Part shown: one piece after another, positions 26,783-38,200 of the stretch | Layout: every line of letters starts with the position of its first letter | How positions within the stretch are numbered: the stretch's first letter is position 1 | NCBI GenBank assembly: GCA_946965045.2 | Contig: OX337232.1 | Coordinates: 992,001 to 1,056,000, forward strand | DNA length: 64,000 nucleotides | Origin: Epithemia pelagica | Lineage: Eukaryota > Bacillariophyta > Bacillariophyceae > Surirellales > Surirellaceae | Direction of reading: 5' to 3' | Program-made: the position numbers and the translations under genes | Notes under the pieces: generated by a model | What the model saw: only the letters and a program-made list of their open reading frames with translations | What the model was told of the DNA's origin: nothing | The model's database searches: none

Positions 26783-29700
26783 GATGATTCCGATCCAGCC
26801 ACCCATCTCATCCATCAAGCAATGACGTCAACCGACATCAATCACCCAGCTTCTGATTTGTCTAATGTTCTATCCAATGCCGCATCCAAGACGAGTAAGA
26901 AAATTAGTTTCAAACCGAATGAGCACAAGCAGAAGGTCCACATGACTCAATATATGTTCTCTCGAAAGTCGACTTATACTGGGAATCAACTCATTGATCG
27001 TGGTGCCAATGGTGGTTTAGCCGGAGCTGATATGCGTATCCTTTCCAAGACAGGTCGTAACATCACGATTGTGGGAATCGACAACCACAAACTTACTGGT
27101 CTCCCCATTGTCACTTGTGCTGCCAAGTTTGAAACTAATGATGGACCAATCGTTGGCATCTTCAACGAATATGCATACTATGGAAAAGGACAGTCTATAC
27201 ATGCGCCTTGTCAATTGGAACATTATGGGCTATCTGTGGATGAACGTTCTGTCAAGGTGGATGGAAAGCAACGTATCACTACCCTTGATGGACGTGCTTT
27301 ACCTCTATGTATCAAGGATGGACTTGCCTTTATCCACTCATTAGGTATCCCTTCTGATGATGACATGGACCGATTGCCGCAAATCATCTTTACTTCGCCA
27401 TCTACTTGGGACCCCTCTGTTCTTGACCATACTCATTCAGATCCACAGCATGATGCTTCTACTACATGGCATCAGGTTGCGACCGATGGCAGTATGGCAC
27501 CTTATCCATATGACACGTATGGGGAGTACACTGATCGTGTTGTCTGCAATCTCAATCTTCTCCTTGACCTTCCTTATGACCACGGGCCCGACAACACCAC
27601 ATATTTCTCTATCTATGCTGATGCTAATGGTGAAGACCCAACCCTTCAACATGCATCTGTCCATCGTCGTTTTGTGGAAGAACATGATTGGAAACAATTT
27701 CGTCCCTTCTTTGGTTGGCAATCCGAGGAAGTTATTGCCGATACTTTCAAGCATACTACCCGACATGCTAATGTGACTTTTGACTGTGACACTCTCAAGA
27801 AACATTTCAAGGCACGCAACCCTATCCTGAATCTACCACGTCGTCATGAACCCGTTGCTGCCGATTCGATCTTTTCTGATACACCTGCTGTTGATCATGG
27901 TGGAAAGGTGGCTCAAATTTTTGTTGGCCGCGATACTCTTGTCACTGATATTTACGGTATCAAGTCTACCAAGCAATTTGTGAACACTCTTCAAGACAAT
28001 ATACGCATGCGAGGTGTCATGGAGACACTCATTAGTGATGGGGGTTCATCTCTTATTTCCCATAAGGTTAAGGATATCCTTCGCACCTTGCTCATCGGGG
28101 AGTATCGCTCTGAACCATACCACCAGCATCAGAACAAAGCCGAGAATCGTTATCAGACCGTTAAACGAATGACGAATGCTATCATGAATGCAACTGGATG
28201 CCCGGCCAATGTTTGGTTACTTTGCCTTGAATATGTCTGTGACTTATTGAATCATTCTTCTTCACATGCACACTCTGGACGGACTCATATTGAGGCTCTC
28301 ACCGGTCACCCTCCCGACATTTCGCACCTCCTGTTCTTTCCCTTCTGGGATGAAGTCTACTATTGTGTTGACCCCTCCGAACCGTCGTCTGGTCCCTACC
28401 CTTCTTCGACCGATGAGAAACTTGGCCATTGGGTTGGTTTTGCTCACAACGTTGGTGATGCTTTTACATGGAAGATTTTGTCTGCTGACAACCATATCCT
28501 CTACCGTTCCGCTGTTCGCCGTGTCGCTTCCACTACACCCAACCTTCGTGTGGATCGACCTTCAGGGGAGACGTCTCCGAAAGATGACACTGATAAGCAG
28601 GCTGACACTGTCTTCATTCGCAGTAAAAGTGAAGATCCATCCAAACCAATGCCTACAATCGATTACGAAAACATGATAGGACGCACTTTCCTATGCGACA
28701 CTGAAGAAAATGGGGAGCGTCATCGAGCACGCGTTGTCAAACGAGTTATAGATCTTATGAAAGAATCACTCAAGCAAGAAGAACGCATCAAGTACATCTA
28801 CCGCAAGACAAATTCTGACGTTGATGAAATGATCTCTTATAACCAGTTGATGGAGTATATTGAGAGGGACAATCAAGCGCAGACCTCGGGAGATAATTTG
28901 TTCCGTTTCAGGGATGTTATTGCACATCAAGGCCCACTGTCTTCAACTGACCCGGATTATAAGGGGAGTAAGTATAACTTGCTTGTGGATTGGGAAACTG
29001 GGGAGACAACCTATGAACCACTCTCCCTTATTGCCAACGACGACCCAATCACCGTTGCCATATATGGAAAGAAGCATGGGCTCCTCAACGACCCAGGATG
29101 GAAACACCTGAAACGCTACGTCAAGACGAGTAAACGCCTGATACGTGCTGCAAAACAATCAAGGATCAAACAAGTACGTCGATCAGTCAAGTATAAGTTT
29201 GGATTCCAAGTCCCTCGAGATTACGCCGAGGCTGTCAATCTTGACAAACAAAATGGTACCACAAGGTGGCAAGACGCAACTGAATTGGAACTGTCTCAGA
29301 TACAATCATATGAGACATTCAAGGACCATGGGAAGGCCATCTTCACAAATGGCAAGGTATCAAATGCACCTGAGGGATATCAAAAGATTCGAGTGCATCT
29401 CATTTTTGATGTGAAACATGATGGTAGACACAAGGCACGACTTGTTGCAGATGGACACTTGACGAAGGAACCTGTGGAAACGATCTACTCTGGAGTTGTT
29501 TCTATTCGCAACCTACGAATTGCTTTATTCCTTGGATCTCTGAACGATCTAGAAGTATGGGGAGCAGACATTGGGAATGCGTATCTTGAAGCATTGACTG
29601 GGGAGAAGTTATATATTGTGGCAGGACCCGAGTTCAAGGAGCTAGAAGGTCACATCCTCATCATCTACAAGGCCCTCTATGGTCTCAAATCTTCAGGCGC

Positions 29701-30949
29701 ACGATGGCATGATGTCCTTTTTGACGTCCTCACCGATATGGGTTTCTCACCAAGCAAGGCAGATCCTGACATTTGGATGAGAAAAGCACCTGGGGAGGAT
29801 TGCTACGAATATATCGCCGTATATGTGGATGACTTAGCCATCATAGCTACTGACCCTGGAAACATTTGCAAAGTCTTCAAGGAAAAGTACAACTTCAAGC
29901 TTAAGGGAGATGGACCTATTGACTATCACCTGGGATGCCGGTACACCAAGGACCCTGACGGAACCCTAGTCTCTGATCCACGCCGATACATTAGCAAAAT
30001 GATGGACACCTTCGAACGTATCTTCAAAGAGAAACCCAAGAAGGCTAAAACCCCTCTCATTGCTGGTGATCACCCGGAATTGGACGACACCGAACTCCTT
30101 GATGAAGAAGGTACACAGCACTTCCAGACCTTGATTGGACAGCTTCAGTGGGTGATTACAATTGGTCGCTTTGATGTTTTTACTGCTACGATGACCCTTT
30201 CCAGGTTCCGCGCAGCTCCAAGACAGGGACATCTCAACAGAGCTAAACGCATCTATGGATACCTTTTCAATCTTTCTGATGGTGCAATCAGATTCCGAAT
30301 CGGAGAGCCCGATTTCTCAAGCATTCCAAGTCAAGACTTTGATTGGAGTCGTACGGTCTATTCAGATGCCAAGGAATACATCCCTCATGATTGCCCAGAA
30401 CCACTTGGACGATATGTGACGACAACGCACTATGTTGATGCTAACCTTATGCACGACATGATCACAGGAAAGTCTGTAACAGCCATCCTGCATCTCTTGA
30501 ATGGGACACCAATTGATTGGTACAGCAAACGACAGAGCACTGTGGAAACGGCAACATATGGATCAGAATTTGTGGCAGCAAGGACAGCAGTCGACCAAAT
30601 CACTGAATTACGGCATTCACTTTGTTACCTTGGAGTACCAATCAGGGATCGCAGTTATCTGTTTGGAGACAATCGATCTGTGGTTGTTAACGCAACAATG
30701 CCTCATTCTATCTTGTCCAAGAGACATCATCTCCTTTCATATCACCGGGTACGAGAAGCGATAGCAGCGCAATACGTTGCATTCTATTGGAAGGATGGGA
30801 AGACCAACCCTGCCGACATCCTCAGCAAGCATTGGGAATTTGCAACTATTTGGCCTCTACTCAAGCCCCTATTGTTTTGGAGAGGAGAAGTTCAAGATCT
30901 CTACGAATCCAGCGATGACAAGGCTGAACCAACGAGCTGTGGGGAGTAG
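26783..30949 (+). CDS. Pol of copia element 2 (PR-INT-RT-RNase H)
   Basis: Open from the codon after the TAG; the first ATG is at 26822 (1375 aa from there). Residue numbers are from that ATG. Protease-like LIDRGANGGLAG with D59; integrase first Asp in DSIFSDTPAV near 348, second in LISDGG at 406, Glu in KAENRYQTVK at 441. Reverse transcriptase includes VHLIFDVKHDGRHKARLVADG, WGADIGNAYLEA, YKALYGLKSSGARWHD and YVDD at 1001-1004. RNase H includes HYVDANLMHD, TVETATYGSEFVAA and GDNRSVV. All catalytic motifs look intact. The stop TAG (30947-30949) is the first three bases of the 3' LTR. Confidence 0.95.
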   Translation, partial: DDSDPATHLIHQAMTSTDINHPASDLSNVLSNAASKTSKKISFKPNEHKQKVHMTQYMFSRKSTYTGNQLIDRGANGGLAGADMRILSKTGRNITIVGIDNHKLTGLPIVTCAAKFETNDGPIVGIFNEYAYYGKGQSIHAPCQLEHYGLSVDERSVKVDGKQRITTLDGRALPLCIKDGLAFIHSLGIPSDDDMDRLPQIIFTSPSTWDPSVLDHTHSDPQHDASTTWHQVATDGSMAPYPYDTYGEYTDRVVCNLNLLLDLPYDHGPDNTTYFSIYADANGEDPTLQHASVHRRFVEEHDWKQFRPFFGWQSEEVIADTFKHTTRHANVTFDCDTLKKHFKARNPILNLPRRHEPVAADSIFSDTPAVDHGGKVAQIFVGRDTLVTDIYGIKSTKQFVNTLQDNIRMRGVMETLISDGGSSLISHKVKDILRTLLIGEYRSEPYHQHQNKAENRYQTVKRMTNAIMNATGCPANVWLLCLEYVCDLLNHSSSHAHSGRTHIEALTGHPPDISHLLFFPFWDEVYYCVDPSEPSSGPYPSSTDEKLGHWVGFAHNVGDAFTWKILSADNHILYRSAVRRVASTTPNLRVDRPSGETSPKDDTDKQADTVFIRSKSEDPSKPMPTIDYENMIGRTFLCDTEENGERHRARVVKRVIDLMKESLKQEERIKYIYRKTNSDVDEMISYNQLMEYIERDNQAQTSGDNLFRFRDVIAHQGPLSSTDPDYKGSKYNLLVDWETGETTYEPLSLIANDDPITVAIYGKKHGLLNDPGWKHLKRYVKTSKRLIRAAKQSRIKQVRRSVKYKFGFQVPRDYAEAVNLDKQNGTTRWQDATELELSQIQSYETFKDHGKAIFTNGKVSNAPEGYQKIRVHLIFDVKHDGRHKARLVADGHLTKEPVETIYSGVVSIRNLRIALFLGSLNDLEVWGADIGNAYLEALTGEKLYIVAGPEFKELEGHILIIYKALYGLKSSGARWHDVLFDVLTDMGFSPSKADPDIWMRKAPGEDCYEYIAVYVDDLAIIATDPGNICKVFKEKYNFKLKGDGPIDYHLGCRYTKDPDGTLVSDPRRYISKMMDTFERIFKEKPKKAKTPLIAGDHPELDDTELLDEEGTQHFQTLIGQLQWVITIGRFDVFTATMTLSRFRAAPRQGHLNRAKRIYGYLFNLSDGAIRFRIGEPDFSSIPSQDFDWSRTVYSDAKEYIPHDCPEPLGRYVTTTHYVDANLMHDMITGKSVTAILHLLNGTPIDWYSKRQSTVETATYGSEFVAARTAVDQITELRHSLCYLGVPIRDRSYLFGDNRSVVVNATMPHSILSKRHHLLSYHRVREAIAAQYVAFYWKDGKTNPADILSKHWEFATIWPLLKPLLFWRGEVQDLYESSDDKAEPTSCGE

Positions 30950-31712
30950 TAGAACTCTCACCGAAAATCATCGGTTAGGTTCGGCACCTCATCGGTTAGT
31001 CGAGTCCCGTGGCTTCAAACATCACCTACATCACCTACATCCACACTACATACCTAGCTTTGCGCTAGCTCAACCTATATTTCGGTCGCATATACCAAAA
31101 AGTGAGAACAGATTGACAAACGTGCTATCAAGAATCAACTTTGGTCTTGATATCGCATCAACGGATGATCATCCGTTGAACATCCGAGCCTGACCTATGC
31201 CCTAAGCGTGCGCGCCCAAATTCGTCAAGATGCGCGCAAGAACTATCCGAGCGTGGCGATCATGTATCCGACCCAACGGTCTAAGTACACAAGGCACGAA
31301 TCACGATCACGCGAGACCATATCATTGTTCCCACTATTTCAAGATTGCAAACAAGAACGCGCCAACAAAACTACATATACCAACTTTAGCCAAGAATCGT
31401 TGAGGCTGTATATGATATACAAGCACATATACATGTTATATACCTCACATACATCAACTCCAACCATTCCAGTCCTATCACCGCCAAGAACCTATTTCAC
31501 ACGATCGACAACAAGAATGGAAACCTCACACACCAAACCTAGTAGTAAGCTCACAATCATTAACATTACCATATCATCACGTCTTCAGTGTCCTGACTAT
31601 CCCTACGATAGAGCCCTTGGGTTTCCTTTGTTCTCTGACCCGTGGAGAACCTTGGTATCAGTTGGTAATCGATTGTGGCTCTTCTAGAGCGTGTACTGAC
31701 GGAATTCTACTA
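30947..31712 (+). repeat. 3' LTR of copia element 2
   Basis: 766 bp, the same ends as the 5' LTR. It is preceded by CTGTGGGGAG as likely polypurine tract, which is also the last coding sequence of pol (Cys-Gly-Glu). Confidence 0.93.
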
Positions 31713-32953
31713 GCTCTAGATCCAATCCTCTCTAGAATAGTTGTCGAATAAGTGCTGGGGTACATGTCTTCGTTGTTCTTTCCTGAGAGATCAAAATCAA
31801 GCAACCAAGACTCTTTTATGCCTCGTGGTTCTGTTCCTGGTTCTGTTTCGTGTGGATGCAGCATATTGAAACCACAAACGTCACCGTGGACAAGACCTCT
31901 ATCGTGCATGGACTGAATGATCTTCGCAATATCTAGAAAGTGACTAAGTTTGGAGGCAACGTGCGTTCCATCCTGATAGTCATAAGAAAGAATGACAACC
32001 GCTCCCTTCCTGTAGGGTGTTGGCACAACCGAATCGACTTTCCGGCGCTTGGATGGACTTGGTTCCTCATCCACGGTCTCCCAGGGCTTCCCAATGAACC
32101 TCTTGGTACCGATATTCTCTTCCAATGCATACTGCTCTCGTACATTGAGTCCTTTGGTCCACGGGTACTCCTTAGCTTCCGACGGGGCCAGCCAGTAATC
32201 AACCTTTCGATATGTAGGGTAGAAACGGTTGTCAAAGATTTTGTATACAGTTGTCTTATCTTGAAAGGCAATGTTGTAGTTCTTCCTCTGCTCCCATACT
32301 TCGTCCGTCGGCTGCTGTCTGCTCAAATGCTCGGCGCAGTTAAGGTAGCGGACAATCCCTTTGCAGCTATCCATAACTGCTTCCGTAATATCCTCTCCTA
32401 ATTTGCAATCGTAAATCTCGCGCCACAGAAAGCCCATCTTTACGTCGTTGTTTTTCTGCGACTGGTCGCCAACCTTGTCGAAGAGAAAGGCTTCCTGCAC
32501 AATCTGCAGACGTAGACTCTTGTCTTTCGGAGTTCGATCGTAGTGAAGCCATAGAAGAATCATATGCGTGTTTGATTGACGAATCAAGCGTGCGTATTTG
32601 AAGGCCTGCTGTATTTTCCCGCAAACCATTTCTTCATTCTCGCCCGTTACAGTAAAGTCTGCCCCCTTCTTCTGATTCTTTCGCCAATTCTTGCTGACAC
32701 TCATGCGCAACTTGTCTGAAAGATCCGTTTTTTGGACATGAGGAACTGTATTAAGGGCGTCCATCATATCCTTGGCTATCTCCTTTGTCGTATCTTCGTC
32801 CTCCGTAGGCATACTTTTGTTTTTCTGGTCGCCATAATATTCCAACAGACCCATACCAACGGGGTGGACTAGAAGCGTCCCTCTTCGCTTTACATTTTCA
32901 TAGAAAGATGCAGCAGTGCTGCTCTTGGCTATACTACTACTGCGCTCTGCCAT
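31713..32953 (-). pseudogene. Kinase-like gene copy B, N-terminal and core part
   Basis: About 412 codons from the ATG at 32953 (MAERSSSIAKS) to the insertion point of element 2 after IGSRA. Order: ~280-residue N-terminal region of unknown fold, linker SKRRKVDSV (nuclear-signal-like), then a divergent protein-kinase core: VVILSYDYQDG, HDRGLVHGDVCGFNMLHP (HGD...N catalytic loop) and WLLDFDLSG (DFD replacing DFG). The Gly-rich loop and VAIK lysine are not obvious, so catalysis is uncertain. Without the two insertions the frame would be continuous for about 520 residues; B was intact more recently than A. Similar kinase-like domains occur in Crinkler-type proteins and in lineage-specific algal families. 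Confidence 0.8.
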
Positions 32954-33209
32954 TGTTGTTTTGTGATGAAGCCCCTTTTTTTTTATTGACTTTCAATTTT
33001 GCATTGTGGCGAAGAATCTGCAAAAATTGCAACCACTGTCATTCACTACCAGGACTCACCCTCCGCTAAGGGGGTAGCTTCCGCTCTATTAAGGGGGAGG
33101 GGTGCCCTTTTCCTACACTCATAACTCATGTATTGCCGACACAACTTCCTCTCCTCATTCAAGCGCATTTGAGACAGAGGATTACACTAAAGTCCGTATC
33201 ATCAAAATC
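32954..33209. promoter_or_regulatory. Divergent promoter region, unit B
   Basis: 256 bp between two divergent ATGs, nearly identical to 15761-16015, including the AAGGGGGTAGC and GGGGGAGGGGT runs. Function inferred. Confidence 0.45.
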
Positions 33210-33974
33210 ATGACGAATCCCACAGACCCAGACCTTGCTGAAACCACTGAAATACAGGTATGTCGCTATATGATTGACTGACGGAGTGATCCTTGCTATA
33301 CGACATTGGTCTAAGACACCGAGATGGGAGCCGAAACTGCGCTTTCCTGCAGAACGTGACAGGAATTGGGAAGCACCACGGGGGCGGATAAAGAGAAGAA
33401 GAAAACAAGAACGGAAACTGAAACTTTGAACGATTGCTGTCCAATGTCTTTTGAGTTGTATCTCACCTGTCACTTCCTCATTTTAACATTTGTTTAGGTG
33501 CAACTGCAACAGTGCCTTGAACGAAGCAAGAAAACGTGGACCGGTTTGTTCACCGGAATACCAGTCGCTTCCAATGGAATCAGTTGCGCACATCTGGCCG
33601 CATCGAAAGAGATTTCAGCGGCAGCAAACAAAATGGCATTGGCCCACAAAGAGGCTGCCGAAACGGCGGGGGGCAAAGTTGTGGAAGCTGCAACGAAACT
33701 TGAAAACGGAATGGTGGCAGTTTCCAAGGCACATGTAGAAGCATCTAGAGAGGTTGCAAACTCGTTGGTGGAAGCTGCAAAATGCGTCGCACTGGCCTGT
33801 GTAGTGGCCACTGTCATCAGCACAGCACCTTCGTGGGATGGCCTCATCCTTTTCTTTGTCGCAATTGGCTTGTTGTTCGTCAGTCGCTGGACGGCGGTCC
33901 TTCATTTCATAATCTCGCAATGGGCTCGAACATATGGGTGGGAAGGGAACACGAACCACCTTGGAAGCTCCTGA
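33210..33974 (+). CDS. Small helical membrane protein, copy B (two exons, intact)
   Basis: Exon 1 is 33210-33257, the intron is 33258-33497 (GTATGTCG...TTTGTTTAG, 240 bp), and exon 2 is 33498-33974. The product is about 174 aa. After a polar start (MTNPTDPDLAETTEIQ) comes QQCLERSKKTWTGLFTG, then an Ala/Lys/Glu-rich amphipathic helix region with repeating KEISAAANKMALAHKEAAE and EAATKLENGM-type units, then two hydrophobic helices, VALACVVATVIS and LILFFVAIGLLFVS, and a short polar tail. The splice sites and exon structure are supported by copies A and C. I do not recognise the family; the shape (amphipathic helices plus a C-terminal membrane hairpin) suggests a membrane-acting protein, which is inference. 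Confidence 0.75.
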
Positions 33975-34470
33975 ATTGCGTCGGCCGGATTGGATACGGT
34001 CGACGCACACCTGTCCGCGCTTCTTGATTCATCCGTACGCCCTTACGCTTGGAACGTGATCGACCGAATTGGACTCTGTCGACAAACATCCATTTTTGCG
34101 GCATATGAGACGATTCCTCTACTTTCTTGGAGCATGTCTTGAACACACGTCCCTGTAGGTAGAGTCTCATAAAATATAGCATAGAGATTCAAACATGACC
34201 ACAAAGAGGAACTTGCGTGCTACAGACATCCCGATATCTCGTGCACAACAAATTCCACCACTACTACTACGACGAATAGAATCCAAGCTCGTAGGATAAA
34301 GTTGGATCGGTTTCCAATTTTTGCAAGTGATTTTCCATGCATCCAACGCAATGAAAATAACCACCAAAAGGTAACGTTCCATCCCCGAAAATAAAAAGTC
34401 CTGAATGACGTCTCAATACCACTACTTGGTTTAGGCATCGTCTCATTGGATCTGTAGTACTCCAGTGAAA
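33907..34470 (-). pseudogene. Relic of small two-helix membrane protein, unit B
   Basis: Copy of 16735-17300 with the same frame breaks between the two hydrophobic helices, so the decay predates the duplication. Confidence 0.5.
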
Positions 34471-34489
34471 CATGTCCCGCCCACTCTGG

Positions 34490-34872
34490 AGAAGGAGGAT
34501 GGACCAGTCAGATTTAGAACAGGATTTCCAGTCTCAATACCATGCGTCATTCCAATCAAACTGTGCGGTCGCTAGGTGTCCGAGACGTACATACACCACC
34601 ATCCCATGACGATAACGAAGCCGAGAGGGCGTCATCATGCTAGTCGATACATTCCCGGCATGGTGGTGACAGTCTTGGTTGTTTTGCATCTCGCGGGTCT
34701 CGTGTTGGTGGCCTATTTCGTGGGATGGATCATGGCTGCCCAAGGTTTGGTCTTTTGTATTGTATCCGCAGCTTTATCACCGCTCTTAACAACCTTGTAT
34801 GTCCTTTCCCAGAAACAAAAACAGCAACAACGACGACGACCAGCCCAAGAGACGGAGGAAGAAGCCAGTTGA
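34490..34872 (+). pseudogene. Two-TM protein relic, unit B
   Basis: Same truncation as 17310-17742. The TM hairpin and tail are in one frame from about 34576 to the stop at 34872 (tail QKQKQQQRRRPAQETEEEAS), closer to the parent at 6744-7424 than the unit A relic is. Confidence 0.65.
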
Positions 34873-35255
34873 CGACCCTTGCAATATACGACTTGGGAAT
34901 CCTTCAACGACGGTTCACTAACGCACCATTTCGGGTATGGATGCCCCAGTCAATTGTTGGAGTCTGCAAGACAATGACAACCCCTTTGATGTCTCTCATT
35001 GCGCAATACCATGCATTTGTTAGATTTTGCAGATCAATCCAGCGTGAACAGACGTTTGCCGCTTGTTTCAATGTAACAATGAGCAAGATACTGCCATGTA
35101 TACAAGCGTTTGACTTGCTAGTTTTCATGTAAGCAATCAACTTTATATCTTCAATTATTCTTGACTTTTTCAGGGCTTAAACTCGTCATCACAAATGCTA
35201 GTCACGTATTGATTCATGGGCGAAATACTCTTGTGTATGTAGTTGTATCATAAGT
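34873..35255. other. Intergenic, unit B
   Basis: 383 bp matching 17743-18075; 3' flanks of convergent genes. Nothing else was seen. Confidence 0.4.
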
Positions 35256-38200
35256 CTAATCGGACGACGACCCAAACAGACCACGGAAGGCGGTCGCGGC
35301 CACAAAGGCCAGGCCTCCATAAACCAGATTTCGACGCATGTTCGCATCCATACCTTGGCCATTTTCGTTGTCAGCGTTGTCTTTATCAGCAATGGGAACT
35401 GGAAGATTGTCAAAGGTACCAGTGTATTCCTCAGCATACAATTGTCCGAATTCCGATTGTTCCAGTCGCTCTCGTTCTTCCTTGAGCTTTTGTCGTTTGT
35501 TGCGTACCGCCTTGAGGGCGTCGCTGGTAATGACCCGAACTTGATCAGCTTCTTCTTTCGTCGTGCCACTGGTCATCCTTGGGGTGGTGGGGGATACCAT
35601 CTGGTCATTTTCTTGGCGCAATACGCGCACCTTGAGTAGCTTGGCACGGCTTGTAATGGATTCATCGTCAACCGTGACAGCTGCCGCGGCTGCCACAAGG
35701 GCCTTGATGATTTCGGACGATTCCTTGACATCTTCGGGTGCCGCATTCTTGGGAACATGGTCCATAAAGAGCGACTCGTCCAATTCAAAACGAGATTCCT
35801 CGTCTGGGACGCTTTCCAGGTCCAGGGACTCCTCTTCTTCTGGTGCCAAGGAAATCGAGGAATCCATTTCTTCCATCTGCAACTCTTCCCCAACAACCTC
35901 ATTGGTTACATCGGACAAAACGGTTACAGATTCGGATTCCACAGTTTCATCTTCCATCTGGACCCTCTTTTCCAATGCGGCAAATAGCGACTCGTCGTGT
36001 GTTTCCAAAGAAAAGCTCGAATCTGTTTCTTCCACGATATCATTTTCCACAACAATTGTCTCGGTGGAATCGGACACGACAGTGAAAGATTCGGATCCAA
36101 GAGCGTCTGCAACAGTCGTTTCAGACAAGGACATTGTCGTTTCTTCTTCTTGTTGTTGTTTGGAGTCAGGAGACACAATGTAGAAGTCGGCCGGCCGTTG
36201 AGAAGTCACGTCGTCGTTGACCGTTGTCCCTTCGACCACAGTAGCTGTGGCGTCCAGGGGCACTTCATCGTCTTGTTCGTCTTGGTTGTTACTGTGAGGT
36301 TGCGTTTCGAAAGCAGCAGTACGGTCTGGCAAAGCCGTCGGTGCGCTCGTTTCGGCCGTCGTTGCTGCAACAAGATCGTGTGGTGGTTGTTCCTCAATCG
36401 TCGGCGCTTCCGTGGCCAGCGTGTCTTTTACGGCTTCGGTTTTTAAAAATTCTTGAACAAACTGCACCACTGGATCCTCGGCAGTTTCCTCCTCGGCCTT
36501 AATGTCGAGGATGGTTGGGGGAGTCGTCCTTGGTTCCTCCAGGTTGTTGGTGCTGGGTTCTGACGCCATGGGATCGAAACTGCTCGAAGGAGTAGTCGTA
36601 CCCTTGGGATCAGCCTCGTCTTCTTTCGGACGATGAAGGGCCGTCCATTCTTGCGCCAAGTCTTGCGCCGAGACGGTGGTCACTGGATTGCTCGTTTCCG
36701 GTTTGACGGGTGGTGGTGCTGGTATGGCCTGTGACAAGGCCAAGGCGGTCTGACTCATTCCACTATCATCACTACTACTGTCATCCGTATCCTTTTCCGA
36801 CGAGGATGCAAACGAATCGGCCGTCGTCGTCTGTTTCTCGATACCAGAGGCCTGTTGTTGTAGATCTGTGGTGCGTTTCGTGGAATCCCAGGCGGCAGCC
36901 TCTTGGACATGCATGGTGGTGGTTGGTTCTTGAGGCACGACGGTCGAAAGGGCCTCGTTCCGAATAACAGTAGTATGATCCGAATGGCTGGATTCGGTCG
37001 TTTCCACATCGACCTCTTGATTTCGACGCGTCCAATCCTGCGCCAGTTCTTGAATGGTGGCCGGATCGGTACGAGGGGTTGACAGTGGTGGTGGTGGTTG
37101 TTGTTGTTGTTGTTGGAGCTGTTGTTGTTGTTGTTGTTTCTTTTCATGCTCGTGCAACCATTCTTGGGAGACCTTGTGATTGGGTTTCATTTCCTCGACC
37201 GACGGTGGATGCAACTGGGCCCACGCTTGATTCCAAAAGAAGGTGGAAGTACTCGTTGTGGTTGTTGTAGTCATGGAGCGGATGCTGGTCGATTTCTTCA
37301 TGTCTCGAGGAGGGGGCAGCACAACTGCATCCTCTTGTGGAGAAGGAGGCAGAATCGATTCAACATTGAGTGAGGATGAGGAGGAGGATGGTACGACTGG
37401 TACACTCGTGGTCGTGGTTGCCTGGGAGGATGGAATCATGGAATTGTCCGAGTCGTCCTCCTTTTTCGTCGTGGTCTCGGACGCAAGGACCGCCAGTTCC
37501 TCGTTGGACTCGTCGTCTGTTGTTGTCGTTTTGGGAATGGAATCGGCCAAGGATTGTTTGTTGGGCTGCTGGACTTCAATAGAGGGTGGATGCAACGAGG
37601 CCCATTGCGAAGCCAGGTCTTGCAAACTGTGTTGTTCCTCTTCTTTTGGTGGTGGTTCTTGGGTGGAGACTGGCGTGGGAGAAGAAAAGAGTGGCAAAGG
37701 ATTGGGTTCTTGCAGTTGCGAACTGGAGGATAGATCGAAATAGTCCAAGGCTTGTTGTTCCAAATCGTCCAAATCAGGTTCCATGCTGGTCCAGCCCGTA
37801 AACGACGTCGAGTCTTGAGGAGGAGGAGTGGTTGGGTCTTGTTGCACTGTCCTGATATCGTCCTTGTTGGTATCCTTGGTGTCATTGTCCCTGTCGTGGT
37901 CCCTTGTCGTCGTCGTCGTCATCTTCCAGGGGTCATGTTCCGTTTGCTTCTTGACGGCATTGATTTCGTCTTGCGATCTTGGTGGCGTCTTGTGTTGGTG
38001 GTTATTGGAATCCTTGGAATTGGACGACGACACGGGTGGTCGACCCTGTCGATTCAAGGCCGCCCAGGTTTCGGCCATTTGCGCCATGGACGCCGGAGAC
38101 GATTCGTAGGTACCAATGACGGAATAGGGATTCTTGTTGTCATCCTGTATGTCGTCGTCCTTGTCGTTGTCATGGTCCATCCTGGGGAACTTGGTGCCAG

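Larger units (their letters stand above)
22703..31712 (+). mobile_element. Full-length copia LTR retrotransposon, element 2 (9.0 kb)
   Basis: 9010 bp with two 766-bp LTRs and a 5-bp GCTCT target duplication in kinase copy B. The LTRs differ at about two positions that I can find, so it is young. Internal content: Pro-rich leader ORF, an 808-bp nested insertion with terminal inverted repeats, gag, and pol separated from gag by an in-frame TAG. It belongs to a copia lineage different from element 1 (protease motif DRGANGG, no zinc knuckle seen in gag, noncanonical LTR ends). It is inserted antisense to the kinase gene. Confidence 0.95.
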
